A DNA stretch of 64,000 bases from Candidatus Poribacteria bacterium. GTDB taxonomy: Bacteria > Poribacteria > WGA-4E > WGA-3G. The first letter of the stretch is position 1; each line of letters opens with the position of its first letter. The notes below the pieces were generated by a model. The model was not told where the DNA came from. It did no database searches and was given only the letters and a program-made list of their open reading frames with translations. Positions 51,287 to 59,954 of the stretch are shown one piece after another. The position numbers and the translations under genes are program-made. Location of the stretch: positions 26,464 to 90,463 of the forward strand of contig JAPPNJ010000011.1 of assembly GCA_028818705.1 (NCBI GenBank), given 5' to 3'.

Positions 51287-52038
51287 AGTACAAAGCAAAC
51301 CAAATTTGGCTCTCCGCATATCGGCAAAATTTAGGTTTATCTCCTTTTCTACTGCTGTAGTTGGTAACACGTTTTGAAACTAAAAATAACCCAAGTTACC
51401 ACCCAAACAAAGCATTGATTAAACCTTGAAAAACTATATAAAGGTGATTAGATTTGTAAGAAGAACAAACATTAACTGGAGTCTTTATACAGGCAATTAT
51501 GACGTACCTTAGAACTAATTATCAAGTGAAATTTCAGAACTCGAACTTTGTGCAATGCAGTACAATTTATACAATTATGTTCTTAACAATATTAAAGACA
51601 CAATTTTTAGGCAAAACATTACAACACGTGAAAAAAATCTGAATTATGTGAAGGCGGATTGCCAATTTGCTCCAAGAAATCTATGATCTACGTAAGTTTC
51701 ATTTCAATCAAGCTGATTAGTGACCCAAGTGTTATTTCCAATTTCGCAGCTTACCGAGATGCCTATATATTCTGATATTCATAAAAAATAAAGCTGGTAA
51801 CTCGGGTGAGAAACAGATAAAATTCGCGCAAGTTTTCTGAATAAAGAATACCTTAAAATTTGAGTTAACGTCAACATTTATCTTCTGATTCTGAAATTTT
51901 AATTTGACAAAACTTTGATAATTTTTAATAATTAATAAAATATCATAATCGTAAACTTGAGGCACCCAATGTCTGTCTCAAAAACATCTACCTCCCTATT
52001 CAACAAACTACAGGGGGCATTTTATCAGGAGGGAAAAA
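51287..52038. other. AT-rich divergent intergenic region
   Basis: About 750 bases, strikingly AT-rich beside the surrounding genes, between the divergent LRR-dockerin and LamG genes. It contains AATAACCCAAGTTACC at about 51386, related to the ends of the decayed element at 59563. The 77-residue minus ORF at 51732 has composition like random AT-rich DNA and is rejected. The region probably holds promoters for both directions; I could not pick a single convincing one. Confidence 0.4.
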
Positions 52039-52875
52039 ATGATTCGTGTATTTGTTTCCACAGCGTGCATCGCTCTACTGTTATGCGTGTTGTTTCCCAT
52101 CGTGCCAGTAGACGCACAACGGGATGAAGGCACAGTTGCTGCAATTTGGGATTTTAACAACGGAAATGCTGACGATAGTTCAAATAAAGGACTGGACGGC
52201 AATTTTACTGGAAAGCCGCAAGCTGTCGATGGTATCGCTGGCAAAGCCTTAAAGTTTAACGGCAAAAAAGACGGTATCAAATTTCCAGACTCTGTAGATA
52301 TTAACACCGGTGGACCTTACACCAACCGGACAGTCGCTGCGCTATTCAACTGCGATGATGTCAAGATTGATGATCGGAAACAAGTCATCTTCGAAGAAGG
52401 GGGCGCGACACGTGGCTTAATATTGTATGTGCACGGTGGTAAAGTCTACGCCGGCGGTTGGAACCGAGCAGAATACAACTGGAACGGTGCATGGCCTTCC
52501 GCGGACATTAAGTCAAAACGTTGGTATCATGTCGGTTTAGTTATTCGCGATGCGAAGGACAAAGTAGAGAATAAGAAGTTTGAGATGTGGCTCGATGGCA
52601 AACGCATTGCCCAAGAAAAAGGCGGTCAACTCTTCGCACATGGCGATGATATAGGCATCGGTCATCTCAACCAAAACACCGTCTATCATGATGGCGGTGG
52701 TGGTGGGCAAACCGACGTTGACTGGTTTGGCGGTATAATCGACGAAGTGCTTGTCTACGGGTCGGCTTTTGACGAAGCAGATTTTGCTACACTCGCGGAG
52801 CCTTTGAGCGTTGAAGCCCAAGGCAAATTCACAACAACGTGGGCAAATCTGAAAGCCCAACGAACCGAAAAGTAG
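52039..52875 (+). CDS. Secreted LamG domain protein, tandem copy 1
   Basis: A 278-residue protein with a signal peptide (residues 1-26, ACIALLLCVLFPIVPVDA) and one LamG-like jelly-roll: IWDFNNGNADDSSNKGLDG, ALKFNGKKDGIKFPDSV, TVAALFNCDDVKI, WYHVGLVIRD, MWLDGKRI and GGIIDEVLVYGSAF. The C-terminal tail is SVEAQGKFTTTWANLKAQR. AGGAGGG lies just before the ATG. It is a close paralog of the next gene (about 57 bases further), so they are a duplication. It probably binds glycans or proteins outside the cell. Confidence 0.85.
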   Translation: MIRVFVSTACIALLLCVLFPIVPVDAQRDEGTVAAIWDFNNGNADDSSNKGLDGNFTGKPQAVDGIAGKALKFNGKKDGIKFPDSVDINTGGPYTNRTVAALFNCDDVKIDDRKQVIFEEGGATRGLILYVHGGKVYAGGWNRAEYNWNGAWPSADIKSKRWYHVGLVIRDAKDKVENKKFEMWLDGKRIAQEKGGQLFAHGDDIGIGHLNQNTVYHDGGGGGQTDVDWFGGIIDEVLVYGSAFDEADFATLAEPLSVEAQGKFTTTWANLKAQRTEK

Positions 52876-52931
52876 TCTCAGATTCCAGATTGAGGCTAAA
52901 TAATAACAACCTATAAAGGAGATATACCATA

Positions 52932-53771
52932 ATGGTAAAATATCGTTTTATTTTTCTATTTAGTGTTCTACTCATGTTTATCGCTGCAGCCACTTACGCA
53001 GCGAAAGACGAAGCGACCATTGAAGGAGAGTGGAAGCTTGAAGACTTGGATGTTGCCGACACGTCCGGGAAAGGTTTGGATGGCGAAATTGCAGGAGACC
53101 CTGAGATCGTTGACGGTATTGTTGGCAAAGCATTACGTTTTGACGGTATAGACGATGCGGTCAAACTCCCTAATGACGTGGGTATTAATACCATCGTAGC
53201 ACCCGATTTCTACAGTGATCGGACGATCGCCTGCTACTTTAACTGTGACGATGTGGATATCGCTGATCATAAGCAGGTACTCTATGAGGAAGGCGGTACA
53301 GCGCGCGGCTTTAATCTCTATGTGTTCAAGGGTCAACTCCATATAGGGGCGTGGAACAAAGAAGAATACGGTTGGGATGGTGCGTGGCCTTCCATCGCAA
53401 TAGATTCTGGGGTGTGGTATCACGTGGCTCTGGTTTTACGCGACGCCACAAATGCAATCGAATCAGACAAACTCGAGATGTGGGTTAATGGTGAACGCGT
53501 CGTGACTGAAGACGGCGGCGCACTTTTTGGGCATGGTGCTGGTATCGGTATCGCTCATGTCAACGGCGACACCGTTTTTCACAACGATGAACTCATTTCA
53601 GGCACTGATATCCACTACTTTGGCGGTAGCGTAGATGAAGTGATTGTCTACAATTCCGCTTTCGATGAAGCCGATTTGGCTGAGTACGCTGAACCAGTCG
53701 TAAGCGTTGAACCGCAAGATAAATTCACCACGACGTGGGCGAGTATCAAGGCACAACGCACACTGCGATAG
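52932..53771 (+). CDS. Secreted LamG domain protein, tandem copy 2
   Basis: A 279-residue paralog of the previous gene. Signal peptide (FIFLFSVLLMFIAAATYA), then EGEWKLEDLDVADTSGKGLDG, ALRFDGIDDAVKLPNDV, TIACYFNCDDVDIADHKQVLYEEGG, WYHVALVLRD and GSVDEVIVYNSAF. The tail VSVEPQDKFTTTWASIKAQR matches that of the partner and of the 18503 LamG protein. AAGGAGATATACC sits before the ATG. The second copy differs from the first mainly in loops. Secreted; function unknown. Confidence 0.85.
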   Translation: MVKYRFIFLFSVLLMFIAAATYAAKDEATIEGEWKLEDLDVADTSGKGLDGEIAGDPEIVDGIVGKALRFDGIDDAVKLPNDVGINTIVAPDFYSDRTIACYFNCDDVDIADHKQVLYEEGGTARGFNLYVFKGQLHIGAWNKEEYGWDGAWPSIAIDSGVWYHVALVLRDATNAIESDKLEMWVNGERVVTEDGGALFGHGAGIGIAHVNGDTVFHNDELISGTDIHYFGGSVDEVIVYNSAFDEADLAEYAEPVVSVEPQDKFTTTWASIKAQRTLR

Positions 53772-53830
53772 CATTTATTTCGATTTACTGGAATGTCCAT
53801 TTATTTATATAATTCACCATAGTTTACCTT

Positions 53831-53862
53831 GTAGGGCGGAGGCTCTGTGCTTCAGCCCTACA
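53831..53862. repeat. GTAGGGC hairpin between LamG and glycohydrolase genes
   Basis: GTAGGGCGGAGGC...GCTTCAGCCCTAC forms an inverted repeat followed by ATTTTTT, so it may end the LamG transcript. Its prefix resembles the element at 8467. Confidence 0.6.
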
Positions 53863-53881
53863 TTTTTTAAGAGGTTGAAAT

Positions 53882-54667
53882 ATGTTAGGCGCAATTATCG
53901 GAGATATTTCCGGTTCGATCTACGAACCGAAGGATCGCCGAATCAAAACCAAAGATTTCCCCTTTTTCAGCGCGGACTGCCGTTTCACAGACGATTCGGT
54001 TTGCACGGCAGCTGTCGCCGATGCCCTCTTGCATAATCTCCCACCCGCAGAAACGATGCGGGACTGGGGTCGTCGGTATCCAACCTGCGGCTTCAGCCAA
54101 ATATTCAAACAGTGGATCGCTTCCCCAGAGGACGCCCCTAACTGTACCTTCCGCAACGGTGCAGCAATGCGTGTTTCACCAGCGGCGCTTCTGAACCGAG
54201 AAGACCTCAATGCAGCACTTCTCGCCGCTGAGAAAGTAACCGTTATCAGTCACGACCATCCTGAAGGCATAAAAGGAGCGCAGGCAACAACCCACGCTAT
54301 CTGGCTTGCCTATCGAGGTGAAAGCCCTATAGAGATTCGTGAAACTATCACTACTCAATACGGCTATGACTTGACTCGGACGGTGGATGACATCCGGTCG
54401 AGTTATGCCTTTGATATGACATGCCAAGGGACAGTCCCACCGGCTGTGACCTGTGCTTTGGAATCAGAAAATTACGAAGACGCCGTGCGTAATGCGATCT
54501 CTTTAGGCGGTGATTCCGACACCCTCGGTTCAATAGCAGGGGGAATTGCTGAAGCACTACACGGAATTCCTGAAGACATTAAAGAAGAGGCAAAAAACCG
54601 CTTTCTCTCTAAAGCACCGGATATCATAGAACTAATGCGGGAGATGTACGACACGGTTAGCACTTAA
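53882..54667 (+). CDS. ADP-ribosylglycohydrolase family protein
   Basis: A 261-residue DraG-like hydrolase. The Mg-binding motifs are visible: FTDDSVCTAA near residue 35 and LGGDSDTLGSIAGG near 205; HDHPEGIKGAQATTHAI (about 120) is also typical. Such enzymes remove ADP-ribose from proteins or small molecules in the cytoplasm. AGAGG precedes the ATG. No matching ADP-ribosyltransferase is seen in the window. The family call is secure. Confidence 0.88.
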   Translation: MLGAIIGDISGSIYEPKDRRIKTKDFPFFSADCRFTDDSVCTAAVADALLHNLPPAETMRDWGRRYPTCGFSQIFKQWIASPEDAPNCTFRNGAAMRVSPAALLNREDLNAALLAAEKVTVISHDHPEGIKGAQATTHAIWLAYRGESPIEIRETITTQYGYDLTRTVDDIRSSYAFDMTCQGTVPPAVTCALESENYEDAVRNAISLGGDSDTLGSIAGGIAEALHGIPEDIKEEAKNRFLSKAPDIIELMREMYDTVST

Positions 54668-54713
54668 CCATGTGTAACAAATTGTCCCGATCTAATCCGT
54701 TTTTCCTGCCAAA

Positions 54714-54881
54714 TTAGCACATCGGATGCCAAAGTGTCACAGGACGGGTAGGAACGCTTTCAATTGTGATGCGTTTATAAAGGCGATCCCTCGATTGGGA
54801 TATGTCTTCGGTGATGTTGTACATAGGCTTTCCGTATGTACTGAAGCCTCTCGTTATCCAAACTCTATCATATCTCAATGC
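54714..54881 (-). pseudogene. Short orphan frame, likely a gene-end remnant
   Basis: Missed by the ORF track because it has no ATG near its start. On the minus strand a stop at 54884 is followed by about 55 codons: YDRVWITRGFSTYGKP, then ITEDISQSRDRLYKRIT and finally RPVTLWHPMC and TAA. The residue mix looks like a real protein end. I do not recognise the family. It is probably the surviving C-terminus of a lost gene, next to repeat-rich DNA. Confidence 0.3.
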
Positions 54882-54942
54882 TCAGAGAGAACTGGTATAG
54901 ATTTTGCTATATCTATAACAGAACTGACTTGAATTGCTATTA

Positions 54943-55193
54943 TAACCCAAGTTGCTACTTACAAGAATGTAGACATGCAAACCTCGTTTTTTACGCAAAA
55001 GCGTTGAGGATCGGCACGGTTTTGTAGCGCAAACTGTTAGTTTGCGGCACTTAGAGGCACAATCTAACAGATCATGCTACATACTGGCAACTCGCGTTAT
55101 TATAGTAAAATCCGAAAATAAGTTTACATTTTGGAAAACCCGTGCCCTGCTTCACAAACTGTGTAGGAGGGAACTCCGATTCCCGACTCTTCC
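54943..55193. repeat. Cluster of interspersed repeats upstream of clpB
   Basis: The 54668-55256 gap holds, in order, TAACCCAAGTTGCTA (54943-54957, as at 59563 and 60069), a perfect hairpin CGCAAACT-GTT-AGTTTGCG (55028-55046), a GGCACAATCTAACAG module (55051-55076, as at 4151) and a 31-base GTAGGAG element identical to that at 12614. Any clpB promoter must lie in or after these. Confidence 0.7.
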
Positions 55194-55256
55194 CCGGGTG
55201 TATAAGTAATTACGGGCTCTACTATAAAATAAAACATGCAGCAACGGAGGCATATT

Positions 55257-57839
55257 ATGAGATTTGATAGACTTACAATTAAAGCACAAGAAGCATTACA
55301 GACAGCACAAAGTTTAGCCTCAGATACCCAAAGCCCGGAACTTGGTGTTGAACATTTGATGTTGGCACTCATTAGACAGGCTGATGGAATTGTGCTACCA
55401 ATTTTTCAGAAATTAGGTGTTGAGATTCCAGGAATCACTGCGGCAGTCGAAGCCGCTGTTCAGAAAACACCGAAAGTGCAAGGCGCGGCTGCTGAAATGC
55501 GCATCGGTCCAGCACTACAATCCGTTTTGGATACGGCGTTTAAAGAGGCGACGGGCCTTAAAGATGAGTACGTCAGCACAGAACACCTCCTGATAGCCTC
55601 TGCTGAAGCAAAGCAGGGTGAAATCGGCAAAATCCTGCGGGAAGCGGGTGTAACAAAAGATAAAATCCTCAAGGCACTCGTTGACATCCGCGGCAACCAG
55701 CGGATAACCGATCAGAACCCAGAGGATAAGTATCAGGCACTGACCCGGTTTGGCAGAGAACTCACACAAGAGGCAATTTCAGGCAAACTCGATCCGGTTA
55801 TCGGACGCGATGATGAAATCCGCCGCGTGATGCAAGTGCTCTCCCGCAGACGGAAAAATAATCCCGTGCTCATCGGTGAACCTGGTGTCGGGAAAACAGC
55901 GATTGTGGAAGGGTTGGCACAGCGCATCGCTGATGGAGATGTCCCAGAAAGCCTACGCGAGAAACGTCTGATTGCACTCGATTTAGGAGCACTTATCGCC
56001 GGTAGTAAATACCGTGGCGAATTTGAGGACAGATTGAAAGCCGTTCTTGCCGACATAGAACAAGCCGAAGGGCAGGTAATCCTCTTTATTGATGAACTTC
56101 ATACTATCGTTGGCGCGGGTGCTGCAGAAGGTGCGGTTGACGCATCAAATATGCTCAAACCCGCACTGGCACGAGGTGAACTCCGGTGTATCGGGGCAAC
56201 CACGCTCGATGAATATCGCAAGCACATTGAGAAAGATGCCGCTCTGGAACGGAGATTCCAGCCTGTTCAGGTTGAAGAACCGTCTGTTGAAGACACGATT
56301 GCTATCCTGCGAGGTCTGAAGGAACGCTATGAAACCCACCACGGCGTGCAAATTCAGGACAACGCCATTGTCGCCGCTGCCACCCTCTCAAAGCGTTATA
56401 TCTCTGAACGTTTTCTACCAGACAAAGCCGTGGATTTGGTGGACGAAGCTGCATCGCGCCTGCGGATTGAAATTGACAGCGTCCCAGAGGAAATTGATGA
56501 GGTCGAACGTCGTATTATCCAACTCCAAATAGAACAGCAGGCATTAGAAAAAGAACAGGATAGTGCGTTGCAACAACGTCTTGAAAAACTGGTTGCTGAA
56601 CTCGCCGAACTCAAAGAAAAGGCAAACACGCTCAAAGCAACATGGCAGAATGAAAAAGCGAGTTTGACGCGGATTGGCGATCTAATGGAGCAGATCGAGG
56701 CACTCCGTATTGAATCGGAGCAAGCCAAACGCGCAGGCAATCTCGGCAGCGCTTCAGAACTCGAATACGGTAAGATACCAGAACTGGAATCACAGCTCAA
56801 GAGCGTCCGAGAAGCACTGGAAACAGACGCGCAAAGCACACAAATGTTAAAAGAACAGGTCGGTGCAGAGGACATCGCCGAAATTGTAGCGAAATGGACG
56901 GGTATCCCTGTTTATCGGCTTATGGAAGGCGAGACGCAGAAACTCATCCACATGGAAGAGCGTCTGCGTGAACAGGTCATTGGACAGGATGAGGCGGTGA
57001 GTGCTGTTTCCAATGCCATTCGACGCGCCCGCGTCGGTCTCGGCGATCCTGATCGACCTCTTGGCTCTTTCCTCTTTATGGGTCCAACGGGTGTCGGCAA
57101 AACGCACCTCGCTAAATCGCTCGCCGAATTCCTTTTCGACGACGCAAATGCGATGGCGCGTATCGACATGAGTGAGTACATGGAAAGACACACCGTATCT
57201 CGATTAATCGGAGCACCGCCAGGGTACGTCGGTTACGACGAAGGCGGACAGCTGACTGAAGCAGTGCGACGACATCCTTATTGTGTCATCCTGCTTGACG
57301 AGGTTGAGAAGGCGCATCCAGAGGTATTTAACGTCTTACTCCAGATGCTCGACGACGGCAGAATGACGGACGGACAGGGACGCACCGTCGATTTCAAGAA
57401 CACGGTTGTTATCATGACCTCTAACATCGGCAGTCAATGGATTAGCGATGCGCTCCTGGACGGAAAGGAAATCCGACATAAAGTGATGGAAGCCGTGCAA
57501 GCACACTTCCCACCCGAATTCTTGAACCGTATTGATGACCTGATTATCTTCGACCGACTCGGTATTGAAGAGTTGAAGCGGATCGTCACGCTGGAACTTG
57601 CGCAGTTGAGTCATCGCTTTGCGGAGAAGGAGATGACTTTGGCACTCTCTGAATCTACAAACGAGGAACTGGTGAAACGCGGATTCGACGCAGTCTACGG
57701 CGCACGTCCACTTCGACGGACAATCCAACGGGATATTCTCAACCCGTTGGCTATCCAGATATTGGAAGGCACTTTCCACGACGGTGATGCAATCACTGTT
57801 GACCTTGAAGATGAAGGGTTCGTTTTCAGGAAGGCGTGA
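55257..57839 (+). CDS. clpB: ATP-dependent disaggregase ClpB
   Basis: 860 residues from [14 protein letters not shown], preceded by CGGAGG; the 7 residues before it are not used. It is a Hsp100 ring ATPase that, with DnaK, extracts proteins from aggregates. Domains: N-domain (1-145), NBD1 with Walker A GEPGVGKT and Walker B VILFIDE, the long coiled-coil M domain (about 400-520, rich in E, K, Q), NBD2 with GPTGVGKT and VILLDE, and the C-terminal domain. The M domain separates it from ClpA/ClpC. Length fits. No CIRCE element is visible upstream, so heat-shock control is not shown. Confidence 0.97.
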   Translation: MRFDRLTIKAQEALQTAQSLASDTQSPELGVEHLMLALIRQADGIVLPIFQKLGVEIPGITAAVEAAVQKTPKVQGAAAEMRIGPALQSVLDTAFKEATGLKDEYVSTEHLLIASAEAKQGEIGKILREAGVTKDKILKALVDIRGNQRITDQNPEDKYQALTRFGRELTQEAISGKLDPVIGRDDEIRRVMQVLSRRRKNNPVLIGEPGVGKTAIVEGLAQRIADGDVPESLREKRLIALDLGALIAGSKYRGEFEDRLKAVLADIEQAEGQVILFIDELHTIVGAGAAEGAVDASNMLKPALARGELRCIGATTLDEYRKHIEKDAALERRFQPVQVEEPSVEDTIAILRGLKERYETHHGVQIQDNAIVAAATLSKRYISERFLPDKAVDLVDEAASRLRIEIDSVPEEIDEVERRIIQLQIEQQALEKEQDSALQQRLEKLVAELAELKEKANTLKATWQNEKASLTRIGDLMEQIEALRIESEQAKRAGNLGSASELEYGKIPELESQLKSVREALETDAQSTQMLKEQVGAEDIAEIVAKWTGIPVYRLMEGETQKLIHMEERLREQVIGQDEAVSAVSNAIRRARVGLGDPDRPLGSFLFMGPTGVGKTHLAKSLAEFLFDDANAMARIDMSEYMERHTVSRLIGAPPGYVGYDEGGQLTEAVRRHPYCVILLDEVEKAHPEVFNVLLQMLDDGRMTDGQGRTVDFKNTVVIMTSNIGSQWISDALLDGKEIRHKVMEAVQAHFPPEFLNRIDDLIIFDRLGIEELKRIVTLELAQLSHRFAEKEMTLALSESTNEELVKRGFDAVYGARPLRRTIQRDILNPLAIQILEGTFHDGDAITVDLEDEGFVFRKA

Positions 57840-57865
57840 TTTAACTAAACCAAAATGTTGTTAAG

Positions 57866-57883
57866 GGTGGCCTCCGTGCCACC
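57866..57883. repeat. GGTGGCCTCCGTGCCACC hairpin
   Basis: Perfect 6-7-bp stem GGTGGC/GCCACC downstream of clpB, next to the GGCGAGG hairpin. Confidence 0.5.
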
Positions 57884-57912
57884 TTTACGATACACCACCT
57901 TCTATTTCCGAT

Positions 57913-57944
57913 GGCGAGGTATCCATGCCTCGCCTATTTTTTTC
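57913..57944 (+). terminator. GGCGAGG hairpin with T-run, likely clpB terminator
   Basis: The GGCGAGG...CCTCGCC inverted repeat is followed by TATTTTTTTCT, 74 bases after the clpB stop. The same hairpin family at other sites mostly lacks the T-run. Confidence 0.5.
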
Positions 57945-57993
57945 TCAAGGACAGTCCTGCCCCAGACTCTTTCTTGGTGAAATGCGCGAAAAT

Positions 57994-58022
57994 TTGACAT
58001 CCGCGCGATTTTATGTTATATT
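57994..58022 (+). promoter_or_regulatory. Promoter for the MazEF-like operon
   Basis: Perfect TTGACA and TATATT, 17 bases apart, 39 bases before the GTG at 58061. Confidence 0.6.
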
Positions 58023-58060
58023 ACAGTTTATAAATCCGCGAAAATACAAGGAGTTATCTC

Positions 58061-58312
58061 GTGAAAAAATCGAACTGTGCACCAGCAGAAATTCCAGTCA
58101 AAGCCCCAACATCCGGCTCGCGGAAAGATGATGTTGAAATTGCAAACAGTGATATTCCACCTAAGAAAGAGCGACAGGGTCCTGTCCCACCTCCAAACTA
58201 TACCTTGGAGGAACTCTTAGCTAAAGTGCCAGAACCCACAAATAGAGGGCCAGAATCCAATTTTTCGGGTAAAGTTGACACGGGTCCACCAGTCGGCAAA
58301 GAAGTATGGTAA
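58061..58312 (+). CDS. MazE-like antitoxin lacking an AbrB domain
   Basis: An 83-residue protein starting with GTG behind a strong AAGGAG. The C-terminal part YTLEELLAKVPEPTNRG and GPPVGKEVW is the toxin-wrapping tail typical of MazE antitoxins. The usual N-terminal AbrB/SpoVT swapped-hairpin DNA-binding domain is missing; instead there are about 45 polar, proline- and lysine-rich residues (MKKSNCAPAEIPVKAP...). It may still neutralise MazF but not bind the operator as normal. Directly upstream of the toxin gene (9-base gap). Confidence 0.65.
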   Translation: MKKSNCAPAEIPVKAPTSGSRKDDVEIANSDIPPKKERQGPVPPPNYTLEELLAKVPEPTNRGPESNFSGKVDTGPPVGKEVW

Positions 58313-58321
58313 GATTAGTTT

Positions 58322-58696
58322 ATGTATGTGCCACGACACGGTGATATAATATGGGTTGACTTCAATCCACAAATAGGACATGAACAAGCAAAAGAACGTC
58401 CAGCACTTGTCCTATCGGAGGAGCTCTACAATCGCAGATTGCAGTTGGCGATTATGTGTCCTATTACGACGAGTCAGAAACCTTATCGCGTAGACCTTGA
58501 CGTTTCTATACCTCCGGGAGTGGAGATTCGTAACAAGGATAATACGGGCGTTTTTGAACTCACCGGAGTCATTCAAGCCGATCATATTAAGAGCCTTGAT
58601 TGGTGGGCAAGAGGTGCCAAGTACGCAGGTGACATGCCAGATGCAACGGTTATTCAAGTTTTGCAAATAGTGGGGAAACTCGTGAAAATTTGGTAA
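58322..58696 (+). CDS. MazF/PemK-family endoribonuclease toxin
   Basis: A 124-residue toxin that would cleave mRNA at short sequence motifs. Family signatures are RHGDIIWVDFNPQIGHEQAKERPALVLS near the start (with the catalytic arginine in the RPA loop), IMCPITTSQKPYRVDLDV, and GVIQADHIKSLDWWARGAKYAG. The fold is the PemK/MazF beta barrel. It follows the antitoxin gene, the normal order for MazEF. Normal length; no broken residue is visible. Confidence 0.9.
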   Translation: MYVPRHGDIIWVDFNPQIGHEQAKERPALVLSEELYNRRLQLAIMCPITTSQKPYRVDLDVSIPPGVEIRNKDNTGVFELTGVIQADHIKSLDWWARGAKYAGDMPDATVIQVLQIVGKLVKIW

Positions 58697-58708
58697 GGAA
58701 AACTAACA

Positions 58709-59008
58709 ATGAAACCCCCAAACTGGACAGATACCGACTCACGTAAATGTAAGCAGATTTGGGCAGAATACCAGAAACAGCACGATATCACAGATAGGAT
58801 TGGACAGACAGCCGGTATTGACCCAAAAAGCGGAAGAATTTGGTTCGGTGATTCTGCCTTAGAAATTGTCGAAAAGCGCGAAACTGAATGCTTGACCTCC
58901 CCGCTTTTCTTTGAACGTGTGGGCTATGAAGCCTATTTTCGGAAAGGACGAGGAAAAAATGAGGCGTTTCGGCACCCCAGGACTTGTGCATCCATGAGGG
59001 GGAACTGA
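58709..59008 (+). CDS. Small uncharacterised protein downstream of mazF, intact copy
   Basis: A 99-residue protein, MKPPNWTDTDSRKCKQIWAE..., with the segments YQKQHDITDRIGQTAGIDP and GRIWFGDSALEIVEK. It recurs at 59389 as a broken copy, so this is a small duplicated family. No function known to me. It is 12 bases after mazF, and the next gene starts 2 bases after its stop, so the four form one likely operon. The C-terminal 40 residues (FERVGYEAYFRKGRGKNEAFRHP) are basic. Confidence 0.65.
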   Translation: MKPPNWTDTDSRKCKQIWAEYQKQHDITDRIGQTAGIDPKSGRIWFGDSALEIVEKRETECLTSPLFFERVGYEAYFRKGRGKNEAFRHPRTCASMRGN

Positions 59009-59010
59009 TA

Positions 59011-59274
59011 ATGCTTAAACACATCATAGATCCCGAAGTTGAAGAATACGAGGATGTCTACAATGACGCTGAATACGTCGCAGCCCAAGAGCTGCAGCAA
59101 CAGGAGGGAATGCTCTTGAAACAGGGCAATGAATTCAAAGCCTCTGTCTGGCTAACATCTGAAGACGCAGAAATTGTAATAAGACTTGCTGAGGAACGCG
59201 GGATGCCAGCGGGTGAACTTATTGAAGAGTGGATTTATGAGCGCATTAATGAAGCGTTAGACATAGGGATCTAA
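59011..59274 (+). CDS. Acidic small protein, possible antitoxin
   Basis: An 87-residue protein from MLKHIIDPEVEEYEDV, preceded by GAGGGGG; the upstream ATG at 58984 is inside the previous gene. It is acidic and mainly helical. The C-terminal KASVWLTSEDAEIVIRLAEERGMPAGELIEEWIYE resembles a ribbon-helix-helix (CopG-like) arrangement found in antitoxins. No toxin partner is evident except the 58709 protein. Function inferred only from size, charge and location. Confidence 0.5.
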   Translation: MLKHIIDPEVEEYEDVYNDAEYVAAQELQQQEGMLLKQGNEFKASVWLTSEDAEIVIRLAEERGMPAGELIEEWIYERINEALDIGI

Positions 59275-59303
59275 CCTTTTACACACCGCCCGGTGAATTC
59301 AAT

Positions 59304-59332
59304 TTGACATTGCTCAAGTTTGGTGGTATTCT
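59304..59332 (+). promoter_or_regulatory. Promoter for the broken small-gene copy
   Basis: TTGACA and TATTCT, 17 bases apart, 56 bases before the ATG at 59389. The same layout as the MazEF promoter at 57994. Confidence 0.45.
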
Positions 59333-59388
59333 GTAGTTGGAAAGCCTCGGTCTCAAACTGCGCTTGCAACAGAACGGAGGAATCAACG

Positions 59389-59562
59389 ATGAAACCCCAA
59401 ATTGGACGGAAACCGATTCTCGCAAATGCAAGCAGATTTGGGCGGAATACCAGGAACAGCACGATATTACTGAACATATTGGACAGACAGCTGGGATAGA
59501 TCCAAAGAGCAGACGAATTTGGTTCAGCGATTCCGCCTTGGAAATTGTCAAAAAATATATAA
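59389..59562 (+). pseudogene. Second copy of the 58709 small gene, frameshifted and truncated
   Basis: With GGAGG ahead, the ATG at 59389 starts ATGAAACCCCAAATTGG, where the intact copy has ATGAAACCCCCAAACTGG. One C is missing, so the frame shifts at codon 3-4. The rest (TETDSRKCKQIWAEYQEQHDITEHIGQTAGIDP, SRRIWFSDSALEIVKK) is kept in the alternate frame. At about 59561 the similarity ends where AATAACCCAAGTTGC, the end of a decayed element, begins. The gene was thus broken twice. Confidence 0.75.
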
Positions 59563-59640
59563 TAACCCAAGTTGCTGGTTGCAAATCCATGAGGTATCCT
59601 TTATAGCGTTTTTAACCACGAAAACCAAAAGGAGCATCCC

Positions 59641-59769
59641 ATAGATTTGACTATTGTAGCGGTTTATACAATTTGTGATGACCTTCTCATAAAACTTGGC
59701 ATCGTAACTATCGAAACGAGCACCTGCTCGCGCCCTCCTCGAAAAATTCACAAAAATCGCAAAAACTAA
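59641..59769 (+). pseudogene. Transposase N-terminal remnant
   Basis: Behind AAAGGAG, the frame reads DLTIVAVYTICDDLLIKLG, then diverges and stops after 42 codons. The text resembles the N-terminus of IS982/IS4-like DDE transposases, which start similarly (VAVYTICDDLL). The start codon is now ATA where ATG would be expected. The rest of the transposase is lost. Confidence 0.5.
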
Positions 59770-59954
59770 ATAGCCTTGGCAATTTTTATGGACGTAATTT
59801 GTATTTTCTGATAAAATATCGCACAATATCATAGTTAGATATAGAGTTTCATACATGTTTTAATTTACTAAAATAAATATTGACCTATTATAACTTAATA
59901 ATACAAGTTTTCTATTCTCACTGCGAAGCAATATCATCCCTGAATCAGAATCAG

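Noticed and set aside
50802-51377. 191-codon plus-strand ORF
   Set aside because: Shadow of the LRR-dockerin gene, from repeat periodicity.
51732-51965. 77-codon minus-strand ORF in the AT-rich spacer
   Set aside because: Composition is what random AT-rich DNA gives (many F, I, K, N); no domain or ribosome site.
57336-57779. 147-codon minus-strand ORF within clpB
   Set aside because: Lies wholly inside clpB and has no family features.
59548-59856. 102-codon minus-strand ORF
   Set aside because: Runs opposite the transposase remnant and through the element end; no support as a gene.
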